A stretch of DNA of 64,000 nucleotides. It comes from Flavobacterium sp. N2038. GTDB lineage: Bacteria; Bacteroidota; Bacteroidia; Flavobacteriales; Flavobacteriaceae. Under the pieces are notes generated by a model that was not told where the DNA came from, ran no database searches, and worked only from the letters and a program-made list of their open reading frames with translations. The stretch lies in NCBI RefSeq assembly GCF_025947185.1, contig NZ_CP110001.1, positions 2,542,001 through 2,606,000 of the forward strand. The letters run 5' to 3'. The position numbers and the translations under genes are program-made. Shown here piece after piece: positions 35,381-44,063 of the stretch (within the stretch, counting starts at the first letter, position 1; every line of letters starts with the position of its first letter).

Positions 35381-35773
35381 ATGAAAGACAAAGAAAACAA
35401 AGGGGGCAGGCGTTCCCAGCGGGATTATAACATGGCTTTTAAATTAGCTGTAATTTCCCAAGTTGAAAAAGGAGAAATGACCTATAGACAAGCTCAAAAA
35501 AACTATGGAATACAAGGAAGAAGTACAGTTTTGGTGTGGCTCAGAAAATTTGGTAACTTAGACTGGAGCAAACCAAACTTGTTATTTATGTCTAAATCTA
35601 AAGAAACTCCGGCACAAACCATTAAAAGGCTTGAAAAAGAATTAGCAGATGAACAGCTAAAGAATAAGATACTTAATACCATGATTGATATCTCTGATAG
35701 TCAGTACGGTACTCAGATTCGAAAAAAGTTTTCTCCCAAACCATCTTCCGCCTCAGGCAAGAAGCAGGAATAA
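35381..35773 (+). CDS. IS3-family OrfA (helix-turn-helix)
   Basis: 130 residues from ATG 35381. N-terminal HTH (MAFKLAVISQVEKGEMTYRQ, NYGIQGRSTVLVWLRKFG) binds the IS ends; a leucine-rich coiled coil (RLEKELADEQLKNKILNTMI) follows. Ends after the frameshift site. Confidence 0.9.
   Translation: MKDKENKGGRRSQRDYNMAFKLAVISQVEKGEMTYRQAQKNYGIQGRSTVLVWLRKFGNLDWSKPNLLFMSKSKETPAQTIKRLEKELADEQLKNKILNTMIDISDSQYGTQIRKKFSPKPSSASGKKQE
35722..35728 (+). other. Programmed -1 frameshift site (A6G)
   Basis: AAAAAAG lies in the zero frame of OrfA as A-AAA-AAG. Slipping by -1 enters the OrfB frame, which is open from here without a stop (VFSQTIFRLRQEAG), giving an OrfAB fusion of about 408 residues. Confidence 0.85.
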
Positions 35774-36606
35774 GTTTATGTAAAAGTTGCCGATTGTTTG
35801 GGATCAGCAGGCAAGCTTTCTATCAAGGGCAGAACAGAATTACCTTAAGAGAATCTGAACTACTCAAAGTTAGAGATTTGGTTATCGGCATAAGAATGGA
35901 AATGCCTCGTATTGGCACTCGTAAATTATATCATATTCTTTGTGATCAATTTTTACAAAAGGGAATTAAGATAGGTCGAGATGCATTTTTTGATTATTTA
36001 AGAAGAGAAAAATTACTTGTAAAACCAATAAAGAGTTATACAAAAACTACTTTTTCAAAACATTGGCTGCACAAATATGATAATCTTTTGAAAGAATGTA
36101 AAATTGAACGTCCTGAACAAGTATACGTAAGTGATATCACTTATATAAAATCACAGCAAAAAACTCATTATCTCTCCTTGGTCACTGATGCTTACAGTAG
36201 AAAAATAGTTGGTTATAAACTTAGTGATGATATGAACGCAGAAAGTGTAGTTCAGGCTTTAAAAATGGCAGTGAAGAGTAGAAAATCGATACTGCCGCTA
36301 ATACATCATTCTGATAGGGGTTTGCAATATTGTTCAAAGGTTTATCAAAATGTATTAGCTAAACACAATATTAAACCATCAATGACAGATGGATATGACT
36401 GCTATCAAAATGCATTAGCGGAAAGAATTAATGGAATCTTAAAAAACGAGTTTTTAATTTATAAATGCAAGGATGGAGCCACATTGGAAAAGCTTGTAAA
36501 GGAGTCAATAATTATATATAATACAAAAAGACCACATCTAAGTTTGATGATGAAAACTCCTAACTTTATACATGAAAAAACCAGCCAAGAAAACCTGACT
36601 GGTTAA
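35722..36606 (+). CDS. IS3-family OrfB (DDE transposase), expressed by frameshift
   Basis: From the frameshift the frame reads LCKSCRLFGISRQAFYQ, HTH_21 (PRIGTRKLYHILCDQF), then the rve/DDE core: YVSDITYIK (first Asp), HHSDRGLQY (second Asp), NALAERINGILKNEF (Glu). Catalytic residues are intact, so the element may be active. No good independent start codon exists. Confidence 0.9.
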   Translation, partial: KKVFSQTIFRLRQEAGISLCKSCRLFGISRQAFYQGQNRITLRESELLKVRDLVIGIRMEMPRIGTRKLYHILCDQFLQKGIKIGRDAFFDYLRREKLLVKPIKSYTKTTFSKHWLHKYDNLLKECKIERPEQVYVSDITYIKSQQKTHYLSLVTDAYSRKIVGYKLSDDMNAESVVQALKMAVKSRKSILPLIHHSDRGLQYCSKVYQNVLAKHNIKPSMTDGYDCYQNALAERINGILKNEFLIYKCKDGATLEKLVKESIIIYNTKRPHLSLMMKTPNFIHEKTSQENLTG

Positions 36607-36710
36607 TATAAATTTTTATTGTAAACTGTCAACCTATTTTAGGACGACTCACATAATAAAAGCCGATAAACTATCTGCTTTGGGTCTGGGGATTTTCCAC
36701 AGATTGTTGC

Positions 36711-37265
36711 TTATAAATTTAAAAATTGATTCGTGTTGATTACATCTGCATAGTAAAATTGTAATGCACTGATGAATGAGGATTGAACCTGTTCTGCCTT
36801 GGTAATTCTGCCTTGAAATTCCAAATCCAATGTTGCACAGGCATCGGCTAATAAAGTAATAGTAAAACCATAATCTTTAGCAGCTCTAACGGCAGAGTCA
36901 ACACAAATTTGTGTCATCATACCACAAACAACTAAATCAGTAATTTTGTTTTCTTGGAGATATGACAATAAATCTGTTCCCTGAAAACTGTTAGGGACAT
37001 GCTTGATGATGATTTTTTCTCCTTCTATTGGAAGTACATCTTCATGTATTTTCGCTCCTTTAGTATTAGGTAAAAAGAATCCTTCTTGAGCAATATGCTG
37101 TACGTGAACAATTGTTTTATGCTCCAGCCTGAATTTTTCAAGTACGACTTTAGCATTTTTTGATGCTTTTTCCGGATTAACTAATGTGTATGCTCCACCT
37201 TCAAAGTAATCATTTTGAATGTCGATGATAAGTAAAGCTTCCTTCTTTTTTGTTTTATTTTCCAT
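36711..37265 (-). CDS. Isochorismatase-family cysteine hydrolase
   Basis: 184 residues. Triad residues are visible: D15 in LLIIDIQNDYF, K88 in IIIKHVPNSF, C121 in GMMTQICVDSAVRAA, with the cis-peptide GMMT before it. Members include nicotinamidases and various amidohydrolases; the substrate cannot be fixed. It is divergent from the Crp/Fnr-type regulator gene 233 bp away, which may control it. Confidence 0.9.
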   Translation of the reverse strand: MENKTKKKEALLIIDIQNDYFEGGAYTLVNPEKASKNAKVVLEKFRLEHKTIVHVQHIAQEGFFLPNTKGAKIHEDVLPIEGEKIIIKHVPNSFQGTDLLSYLQENKITDLVVCGMMTQICVDSAVRAAKDYGFTITLLADACATLDLEFQGRITKAEQVQSSFISALQFYYADVINTNQFLNL

Positions 37266-37497
37266 GTGTTATATTTTTTTTCAAAGGTATCCTGATAGAA
37301 AAGAAACATATGTTGAACTAGTTCACCAAATACTTAAAAAGCAATTTTTTGGCGTATAAATGAAAAAAGAATAGTAGATGTAATTATACTACGAGGATTT
37401 TTTTAAATTAGTTTTACTATATGAAATAACCACTAATGAAGCTTTTATACCATGTATAATAACAGATATAAGCAGCTAAACGAATCTGATGAAATAA

Positions 37498-38076
37498 ATG
37501 ATGGAGCAAAATCTATTTTACGAAAATATAAGAAAGTATGTCGATTTAACAGAAGCCGAGTTTGAAAAATTGAGCTCGTTTTATCATATTGAAAAGATAG
37601 AGCGAAATCAAATAATACTTTCTGAAGGTGAAATTTGCAATTTTGAAGGATATATATTAGAAGGCTGCTTTAAAATTTTCTATAAAGAAGATAACATAAA
37701 AGATCATGTTCTCTATTTTGCAATAGAAGACTGGTGGGTGTTAGATATTGGAAGTTTTGTGTCAGGAATGCCTTCGAAATTAAATATTCAGGCTTTAGAG
37801 GATTCTGTGATTATGACAATTAACAATGAGCAGAAGGAAAAACTATATGCTGAAATGCCTAAAACAGAAAGACTTTTTCGTTTGATGAATCAAAAAGCCT
37901 TAGAATCAATTCAATTGCGAATGATTAGCATGTTAAATAAAACAGCAGATAAACGTTATTTAGATTTTAAAAACAAGTATCCAACACTAGAGCAAAGAAT
38001 TCCGCAGCATCAGATTGCTGCTTATTTAGGTATTTCACATGAGTTTTTGAGTAAAATTAGAAGGAAGTTGTTATGA
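37498..38076 (+). CDS. Crp/Fnr family transcriptional regulator
   Basis: 192 residues (second ATG at 37501 equally possible). N-terminal cyclic-nucleotide-binding fold (NQIILSEGEICNFEGYILEG, VLYFAIEDWWVLD) and C-terminal HTH (RIPQHQIAAYLGISHEFLSK). No Fe-S cysteines. This compact form is common in Flavobacteria, often beside an oxidoreductase or hydrolase it controls. Confidence 0.88.
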   Translation: MMEQNLFYENIRKYVDLTEAEFEKLSSFYHIEKIERNQIILSEGEICNFEGYILEGCFKIFYKEDNIKDHVLYFAIEDWWVLDIGSFVSGMPSKLNIQALEDSVIMTINNEQKEKLYAEMPKTERLFRLMNQKALESIQLRMISMLNKTADKRYLDFKNKYPTLEQRIPQHQIAAYLGISHEFLSKIRRKLL

Positions 38077-38079
38077 ATT

Positions 38080-38120
38080 AAAAGAACAAAGGAGCCAATT
38101 TTATTACAAATTAGCTCCTT
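38080..38120 (+). terminator. Terminator of the Crp/Fnr gene
   Basis: AAGGAGC pairs with GCTCCTT around a long AT-rich loop, followed by TTTTAT. It ends about 18 bp before the mnmE-like att core. Confidence 0.6.
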
Positions 38121-38137
38121 TTATATTGTTTAAAGGT

Positions 38138-38305
38138 TTACTTCCCGATACAGAAATTAGAGTCCAGTGTTTACAGGTGTTTCCAGATTATATGGTACAA
38201 AAATGGTACAAATCTGGCCGAAATATCACAAAATAAAACAAAGATATCCTTATTGAGATAACATAACTCATGGGAGTTGTTTCATGCAAAAATAGTAGAA
38301 ATTTT
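38138..38305 (-). repeat. Left att-type direct repeat of island A (mnmE 3'-end core)
   Basis: Bases 38138-38155 read on the minus strand TTC TGT ATC GGG AAG TAA, i.e. FCIGK-stop, the usual MnmE C-terminus. From 38144 to about 38305 the DNA is nearly identical to 57475-57637. Inside are two adjacent GGTACAAA motifs, candidate arm sites for a tyrosine recombinase. The upstream frame is closed, so this is not mnmE itself. Confidence 0.7.
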
Positions 38306-38420
38306 GAATGTTGATTATATAGCAGATATAAAAATTTAAGTAAGTATGATTAGCATACCTAGAGACTTTGGCTTATAATTTTAAAGTGATTTTTGGAAAC
38401 CACTTAACTTTGAAGAGATG

Positions 38421-39122
38421 TTAAAGATTTATGTCGTTATATAATTCGGTGATAGTAGTGAATCTATTTTGTAATAGCTGTCTATTTTTATATGCTTTTA
38501 CTATTTCACTTATTCCCGAGCCCCAAGCACTAAAATCGTATCGGGTGCCGCATTCTTCTCGTATATTTGCGGGACACAAGCAACTCCATAAAAAATTATT
38601 GATTTCTTGCCAGCCAACAAATTTATCAGTTTTTGATATATTGGATATGCTTTCAGGACTAAATAGAATAGGTCTAACTGAAATCTGACCAAATTCTGTT
38701 TTTATTATAAGTGAACTAAAGGATGTTTTGTTTGAGTTTTCAACAGGCTTTATTAATAGAAGTAGGTTTTGAGCAATTTCATGAATCTGCTCTTCTTTGA
38801 AGAGCCCAATCCACTTAATAACTTTACTCAATGGAATCAAGTTCTCATTTCTTAATGACTTATTGAATTTTAATGAAATACCATGACTTTTTACCTCACC
38901 AATGATTACATCAATTGAGTTAGGAATTTCCAGAAATGTAGAAGAATTATGTTCAGTGTCATTTTGGTTATGATATGGAAATCGAATTGCAATAATATCA
39001 ATTTCTCCTGAAATCGTCTTTTCAGGAGAATGTATAATCAAACCAGTAGAAATATATCCATTAAGCCTAAGATATAATTTTACAATGTTTTCTTGAATAG
39101 TTGATCTTTCCTTACTGGTCAT
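38421..39122 (-). CDS. PD-(D/E)XK nuclease-like protein, third gene of OLD/UvrD cluster
   Basis: 233 residues. SGEIDIIAIRFP (D42) followed by DVIIGEVKSHG (E76, K78) is the D...ExK core of restriction-endonuclease-like folds, preceded by a helix with Glu (STIQENIVKLYLRLNG), as in Mrr-type enzymes. The rest is not recognised. It starts 50 bp after the UvrD helicase stop on the same strand, so it may be a third component of that system. Confidence 0.65.
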   Translation of the reverse strand: MTSKERSTIQENIVKLYLRLNGYISTGLIIHSPEKTISGEIDIIAIRFPYHNQNDTEHNSSTFLEIPNSIDVIIGEVKSHGISLKFNKSLRNENLIPLSKVIKWIGLFKEEQIHEIAQNLLLLIKPVENSNKTSFSSLIIKTEFGQISVRPILFSPESISNISKTDKFVGWQEINNFLWSCLCPANIREECGTRYDFSAWGSGISEIVKAYKNRQLLQNRFTTITELYNDINL

Positions 39123-39172
39123 TAAATTTGTTTATTCGAATTAATTAAAATTACACATTAATTTTTATTGTT

Positions 39173-40885
39173 CTAAATTGATTCTAAAAGAGTTTTAATT
39201 TCAAAATGCGATTTTAATGTGGCCATGTTTGTGGCACTTAAAGTAGGAACAGAAATAAAAAGTTTATTTTTGGCCCTGCTTACTGCAACATAATTTACCC
39301 TATGTTCTTCATTATTCTGCGTGTCCGGTGTGAGTAAAAAAGACAGATCCTTTTCTTCTGGGAGAATTAATAAAACATTATCAAATTCATCACCTTTTGC
39401 TTTATGTATTGTTTTGTCACGACTTAAATCTTCTGGTATTTTTACACATAATGTCATCTGTTGATAAGTATGATTGTCATAAAAACTTTTCGCGCTGCCT
39501 TTTCTTAAATCTGAAATTTCAGGTTTTATGTTTTGTTTTACAAACGTGAAAAAATCATATAAGGAGCCGTCCTTATAGGTGTCATAATTAGAGAGCAGTA
39601 ATACAATAATATCCAGACTCTTCCTTTTACCAATCATAGGATCAGTTTTTGTTTTAAATTCCTTCTGCATTTCCTTTATTGCATCTTTGAATTTACCTTC
39701 TCTAGCATATTCGATTGCTTTGATGCAAATTGCCACAATTGCACTTCGATATTTATTACCGCTTCCTGGTTTATCGTTATCGTTCAGTTCTTCGAAAAGT
39801 TTTGAATCATTAAAACCACTTATTTGCTTTTTCATCAGATTTGCAGTGATGTTGTCTCTTGATAAAGAGTATAGAGGTTCATCGGCATATGCGTGTTTTA
39901 TTTTTTGTGAAGCATTCGCAAAATCACCTATGATAATTAGTGGTTTTGAATCAGATTCGTTCCTGTATTTTTCCTGAGTTATATCTTTTCTAACAATATT
40001 AAGAACTTCAATTATTTCATTTGTACTTCTTCTGTTTTCTTTCATTACGTAATCAATAATACCAGGAAGACTGAAAAGCATGAACTGAGTTGGATCAGCG
40101 CCTTGAAATTTATATATGGACTGTGCCTGATCACCAATAATTCCAATTTTACTTTCTTTAAGTCCAATATTTCTAAAAATTTCTACCTGTATAGGACTGC
40201 TGTCTTGAAATTCATCTATAAAAATATAAGGAAATTTTGACCTGAGGACCTCTAGTACAAAGGGAAATTTCTTAATTATTTGAAAACTGAAAAAAAGTAC
40301 ATCATCGTGGTGCAAGACACCTTTCTCCCATGCCATTTTCTTATACTCAAGATAGGAAGATTTTTTGATTGAATAGCTCCCGACTTTATGAGGATAATCT
40401 GTCCCAGCGACTAAAGCTCCACTGCTATCAAACTTCCATTTGATTGCATGGAAAGCTTTTGCAATTAAATTATCTTCCCTAATTCGTTGCTGAGCTGTTC
40501 TGGTTTTCCAGTCATTGATAAATCCAAAGTTGGAAAGAATAGTATCATCGTGTCCATCTATTTCTGAAATGTTTAATCCATACTCTGCAGCAATAAAAGG
40601 AGCATAAGGTTTTATAATGTGCTGATATAAAAAGCTATGAATTGTTGATATTTCTGCCCGTTCTGCTGATGTTCCAATTCTTGAAAGGATAGTTTCTACA
40701 GCTGTATTTGTATATGTTATACAGGCTATTTTTCTGGTTTTTTCTAAGCGAACGGAACGATGTAAAACATTTTTTATATGCTCGCAAAGCCAATGTGTTT
40801 TTCCAGCCCCTGGTCCTGCGGAAACCCTAAAATGTTGTTCAATATCAGTCAGCTTGGTTTCTGATGTTATCTCTATTTTTGACAT
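39173..40885 (-). CDS. UvrD/Rep-family helicase (GajB-like)
   Basis: 570 residues from ATG 40885, overlapping the upstream OLD gene by 13 bp (a GTG six bases earlier is possible). SF1A motifs: Walker A AGPGAGKTHW (residues 23-32), Ia/Ic ACITYTNTAVETI, Walker B IFIDEFQDSSPIQ, motif III GDQAQSIYKFQGAD, motif IV-like KENRRST, motif V/VI HKAKGDEFDNVLL and NYVAVSRAKNKL. In Gabija, GajB is such a helicase paired with GajA; here the pairing and translational coupling are the same. Confidence 0.8.
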   Translation of the reverse strand: MSKIEITSETKLTDIEQHFRVSAGPGAGKTHWLCEHIKNVLHRSVRLEKTRKIACITYTNTAVETILSRIGTSAERAEISTIHSFLYQHIIKPYAPFIAAEYGLNISEIDGHDDTILSNFGFINDWKTRTAQQRIREDNLIAKAFHAIKWKFDSSGALVAGTDYPHKVGSYSIKKSSYLEYKKMAWEKGVLHHDDVLFFSFQIIKKFPFVLEVLRSKFPYIFIDEFQDSSPIQVEIFRNIGLKESKIGIIGDQAQSIYKFQGADPTQFMLFSLPGIIDYVMKENRRSTNEIIEVLNIVRKDITQEKYRNESDSKPLIIIGDFANASQKIKHAYADEPLYSLSRDNITANLMKKQISGFNDSKLFEELNDNDKPGSGNKYRSAIVAICIKAIEYAREGKFKDAIKEMQKEFKTKTDPMIGKRKSLDIIVLLLSNYDTYKDGSLYDFFTFVKQNIKPEISDLRKGSAKSFYDNHTYQQMTLCVKIPEDLSRDKTIHKAKGDEFDNVLLILPEEKDLSFLLTPDTQNNEEHRVNYVAVSRAKNKLFISVPTLSATNMATLKSHFEIKTLLESI

Positions 40886-42945
40886 ATCCACGCAATTGTT
40901 TCTTTAATATAACTTGGTACGATAAAATCCTTATATTGAGGTGTGCCTTGCAAATCCAGATTTTCCAATAATGCATAAGATAATTCTAATGCATTTTCTC
41001 CTTTTCCGACAGAGTTTAAATAGCGTGATGCAATAATTGCTCTCATTTTTATGTCGTCATCCCATGTGGAGGTATCAGCAATATTGATACTTGATATAAT
41101 TCTGTCATTTTCTTCACTAGAACGTAAAACAGCTAGTAAATCAGCAGGTGTTTTTCCTCCAGCATATAGTTGCATTAGATTTAAGATTTCATCTTGATTG
41201 CTAATTGAAGGAGTTAATAATAATTCTGATGTTGGATTGGTGAATAGCAGGTCATATTCCAGAGTTTTTCCCTTCGTTTCATCCTGTGTAAAGAAGCGAA
41301 TGTTGGGATGTGTTCCCGCAGGATATTTTAATGCAGATGAATTGAACTTATATTCATATGTCGCTAAATCCAGATTGTATTCAAATGGATAACATTTTTT
41401 AAACTTGCCATTAAGTATAATTTTGCTTTCGGGATCTCTATCTGTGATGCAGGCAATTTTTTTATGGATTGTATTTGGTTTTGTACTGTCAAACAGGTGC
41501 AGAAAGTGATCAAAAAAGCGTCCGCCTACATTAATGACCACCGTATGATTATCTTCTAAAGATTCTTTTTCATATTGTGCAAATACTGACATTAATAATT
41601 GTTCCGCGAGACCTTCAACTAATATCACATTTTTTGCAAATAGCATATCGGATTTTGTAGCATCTAAAAAGCGCTGTACATATTTTTTACTTTTATCGTC
41701 CGGGAAAACCTTGCCAGGATATCCCACCGAAGTGCTTCCATTTTCAGAATGTAGGCATATTATTTCATCCAGTGAAACGGCAGAGGTAATATTGGTCGAG
41801 TGAGAAGTAACAAATATCTGCCTTACTTTCCTTTCTTTTCTGTTTTGTTTTAGAAATTTTAAAAACTTATATTGCATTGCCGGATGCAAATGTGCTTCAG
41901 GTTCTTCAATTGCCAAAGTTGCGTAAACCTTAGCATTACTTCCCATATAGGAACCATTCGAATTAACTTGCATTTTTGCAAGTAAGAGGGACATATAAAT
42001 CAAATTATTGTATCCTAAACCATTATGTGTGGCTGGAATCTTGATTCCGCTATTATATTCTACAATAAGTTTTAGGACTGAAAACATCTCAACGTCACTT
42101 ATACTTCCTTCAAAGTTCGGTTTAGCATCATTAAAAGATGCCCCTGTTACATTAGCATAGGATAAGATTTGTTCTTTACCTTGTTCCATACGTTTTTGTA
42201 ACATATCGATTAACTCATCTGCTTTATCAGAAAAAGCAATTTTACGTGCTTTTATTTCTGCAATTTTTGCACTTTGACTTTTAATGGCTTCTGGCTCATT
42301 TTTTATTTCGTAGTCCATAAAAAAATCAAATACATCACGCAGAAGTGTATTCCTGCCTGTAAGCATATCTCTTTCAACATCCCTAATTGCATCTAAAAAT
42401 TGAAAATCAAATTTTTGTAGAGAATCACTGTCTGCTGTTGTCTGATTTGAAATTTCACCGCCCCAGATTTTGTGGGTAAAAAGACGTATAAAATCATGTT
42501 TAATAATTTTCCACGCTTTTTCCGCCGCTTTTATTTCATCAGTTTCTGTTATAGCTTTTATAGAGTTAAGATAATTGGGGACTTCTTTTTCAGGAAGGAA
42601 AAATTCGTATGTAAGAAGGGCTTCATAGGAGGAATCAAGTTTGGTTAACCAATTACCGATAGTAACAAGGTCATCAGGTTCAATATGGAGTCCTTTATTG
42701 ATCTTGATTGTAATACTAATCTTTGGAGGAGCTTTTTTAAGATCATCTATTGAGATTGATTTATTAAAATCGTCAGTTTCTAGTCTTTTAGAAGCTTTGT
42801 GATCAATTACTAAAGAAAGTGCTTTAAGTAGGTTAGTTTTTCCGGCATTGTTGTGACCAATAATCACATTTACTCCCTCATTAAATTGAATTTCACATTC
42901 TTTGAAGTTTCTAAAGTTTTTTATTTCGATTTGTGATATATACAT
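40873..42945 (-). CDS. OLD-family AAA/TOPRIM nuclease (GajA-like)
   Basis: 690 residues from ATG 42945; the longer frame would use a TTG 24 bp upstream. ABC-type ATPase with Walker A IGHNNAGKTNLL (residues 29-40) and Walker B AIEEPEAHLHPAMQ, H-loop VTSHSTNI, then a TOPRIM domain starting VILVEGLAEQLLM near residue 445 with a CITDRD block. Such OLD proteins nick or cut DNA under nucleotide control. At ~690 residues it is longer than typical GajA, so Gabija-like rather than a firm Gabija assignment. Confidence 0.8.
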   Translation of the reverse strand: MYISQIEIKNFRNFKECEIQFNEGVNVIIGHNNAGKTNLLKALSLVIDHKASKRLETDDFNKSISIDDLKKAPPKISITIKINKGLHIEPDDLVTIGNWLTKLDSSYEALLTYEFFLPEKEVPNYLNSIKAITETDEIKAAEKAWKIIKHDFIRLFTHKIWGGEISNQTTADSDSLQKFDFQFLDAIRDVERDMLTGRNTLLRDVFDFFMDYEIKNEPEAIKSQSAKIAEIKARKIAFSDKADELIDMLQKRMEQGKEQILSYANVTGASFNDAKPNFEGSISDVEMFSVLKLIVEYNSGIKIPATHNGLGYNNLIYMSLLLAKMQVNSNGSYMGSNAKVYATLAIEEPEAHLHPAMQYKFLKFLKQNRKERKVRQIFVTSHSTNITSAVSLDEIICLHSENGSTSVGYPGKVFPDDKSKKYVQRFLDATKSDMLFAKNVILVEGLAEQLLMSVFAQYEKESLEDNHTVVINVGGRFFDHFLHLFDSTKPNTIHKKIACITDRDPESKIILNGKFKKCYPFEYNLDLATYEYKFNSSALKYPAGTHPNIRFFTQDETKGKTLEYDLLFTNPTSELLLTPSISNQDEILNLMQLYAGGKTPADLLAVLRSSEENDRIISSINIADTSTWDDDIKMRAIIASRYLNSVGKGENALELSYALLENLDLQGTPQYKDFIVPSYIKETIAWICQK

Positions 42946-43421
42946 TATTAATAATTCTGGGTTAGTCAATTTTTGAGCTCATTTGAGCTTGTGGTATAAA
43001 CAAATATAGTTGTTTTGCCAGGCTGTTTTTTACGGAAATCCGTATTTTTAAATAATATTTTTGAATCCACAAATGAGAAAAATATTACATAGATGAATAT
43101 TAAGCATTCATTTAAACAGTTACCCTCTTTCTGTTTTATGAAAATGATTAAGGATATAATCCTATTCTTTTCCTAATTTCTTTTACGCCTACAAGATTTA
43201 AAAATGACAATTATATTTTTTTTAAGTACAAGAATGTCATTAATTTAATGTACTTTCGGACAACTTAAATTTCAATAAACATTAAAACTTGAGGTTTTTT
43301 AAAAGTTTTAAAATTTTAATGCTTTGTAAATCAATGTTTTATATTTTTAATGTTTGATTTGTTCAAAAAAATAAGCCCTGATCTGAATTTAAAAATAAAA
43401 TTTATAAGGGCAGTGTGACAG
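42946..43421. other. Divergent intergenic region
   Basis: 476 bp, extremely AT-rich, between the OLD gene (minus) and the winged-helix gene (plus). It must hold both promoters. A short inverted repeat AAAACTTGAGGTTTT and AAAAGTTTTAAAATTTT stretch lie around 43288-43320; no ORF recognised. Confidence 0.4.
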
Positions 43422-44063
43422 ATGGAAAATAGAAAACTTACAGCACAAGACAATTATAACACATTCCTTAGTGTTCTTCTTCGCGAACACTTATTTCTTT
43501 CAGCGAAAGATGTTCACGAGAAATTAATAGCTAAGTTTTCAGTCACGTCCGATAATGCTAGAAAAATTGTTGGCAGGGCCGTAACCAAAAGCATTATTAC
43601 ATCTTCTAAACCATCTACGTTTGGTAACGGTCAATTTATTTATTATTGTAATACATATTTATTAGATATTGAAGCTGTTAAAAAAATAGTGGAAAAGTCT
43701 AGACCGCCTATATACAGATTAATTGTATTACTCCAATTAAATGATGGTATTGTTTCATATTACGAAGCTTTAAAAATAACTGCGGCACCTAACGAAGATA
43801 ATTCGACAAAAATTAGTTCATTGGATGATATTATAAAGGTGTTGAGCAGATTAGATTTTGTTTATGAAAAAAGAGATAAAAATAATAATCGGTTTATAAT
43901 ACAAAAAGAATTTAGCCAGGTACTTGGAAAACTTGAAGAAAATTTAAAAATAAGCATACATAATCAAAAAATGATTACTGATTGCAGCTTAATGCCTGAT
44001 ATTTTGAATTGGCTTGTAAATTCAAATATAATTGATAGTACGTCTTTATATTTATCGAAATAA
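43422..44063 (+). CDS. Winged-helix-like protein (possibly the N-terminal part of a split gene)
   Basis: 213 residues. Two winged-helix-like segments can be suspected (LLREHLFLSAKDVHEKLIAK, SDNARKIVGRAVTKSIITSS; LIVLLQLNDGIVSYYEALKI). Not a family I can name. The frame ends 32 bp inside the next frame, which lacks a decent start codon but continues smoothly in the +1 frame, so both may be one ~555-residue protein interrupted by a single-base frameshift near 44050. Confidence 0.55.
   Translation: MENRKLTAQDNYNTFLSVLLREHLFLSAKDVHEKLIAKFSVTSDNARKIVGRAVTKSIITSSKPSTFGNGQFIYYCNTYLLDIEAVKKIVEKSRPPIYRLIVLLQLNDGIVSYYEALKITAAPNEDNSTKISSLDDIIKVLSRLDFVYEKRDKNNNRFIIQKEFSQVLGKLEENLKISIHNQKMITDCSLMPDILNWLVNSNIIDSTSLYLSK

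Larger units (their letters stand above)
35341..36651 (+). mobile_element. IS3-family insertion sequence (IS150-like), complete
   Basis: 1311 bp. Terminal inverted repeats 35341-35365 and 36627-36651 match at 22 of 25 positions and begin TG. Two overlapping transposase frames and an A6G slippery site are intact. I see no clear target duplication in the flanks. It lies right after the tRNA-tail terminator. Confidence 0.92.

Noticed and set aside
35336..36656. Target-site duplication flanking the IS element
   Set aside because: The bases next to the two inverted repeats do not match convincingly over 3 or 4 bp.
38138..38155. Possible 3' end of a real mnmE gene on the minus strand
   Set aside because: Only the last five codons match; the frame is closed by a stop a few codons upstream, so it is an attachment-site core and not the gene.
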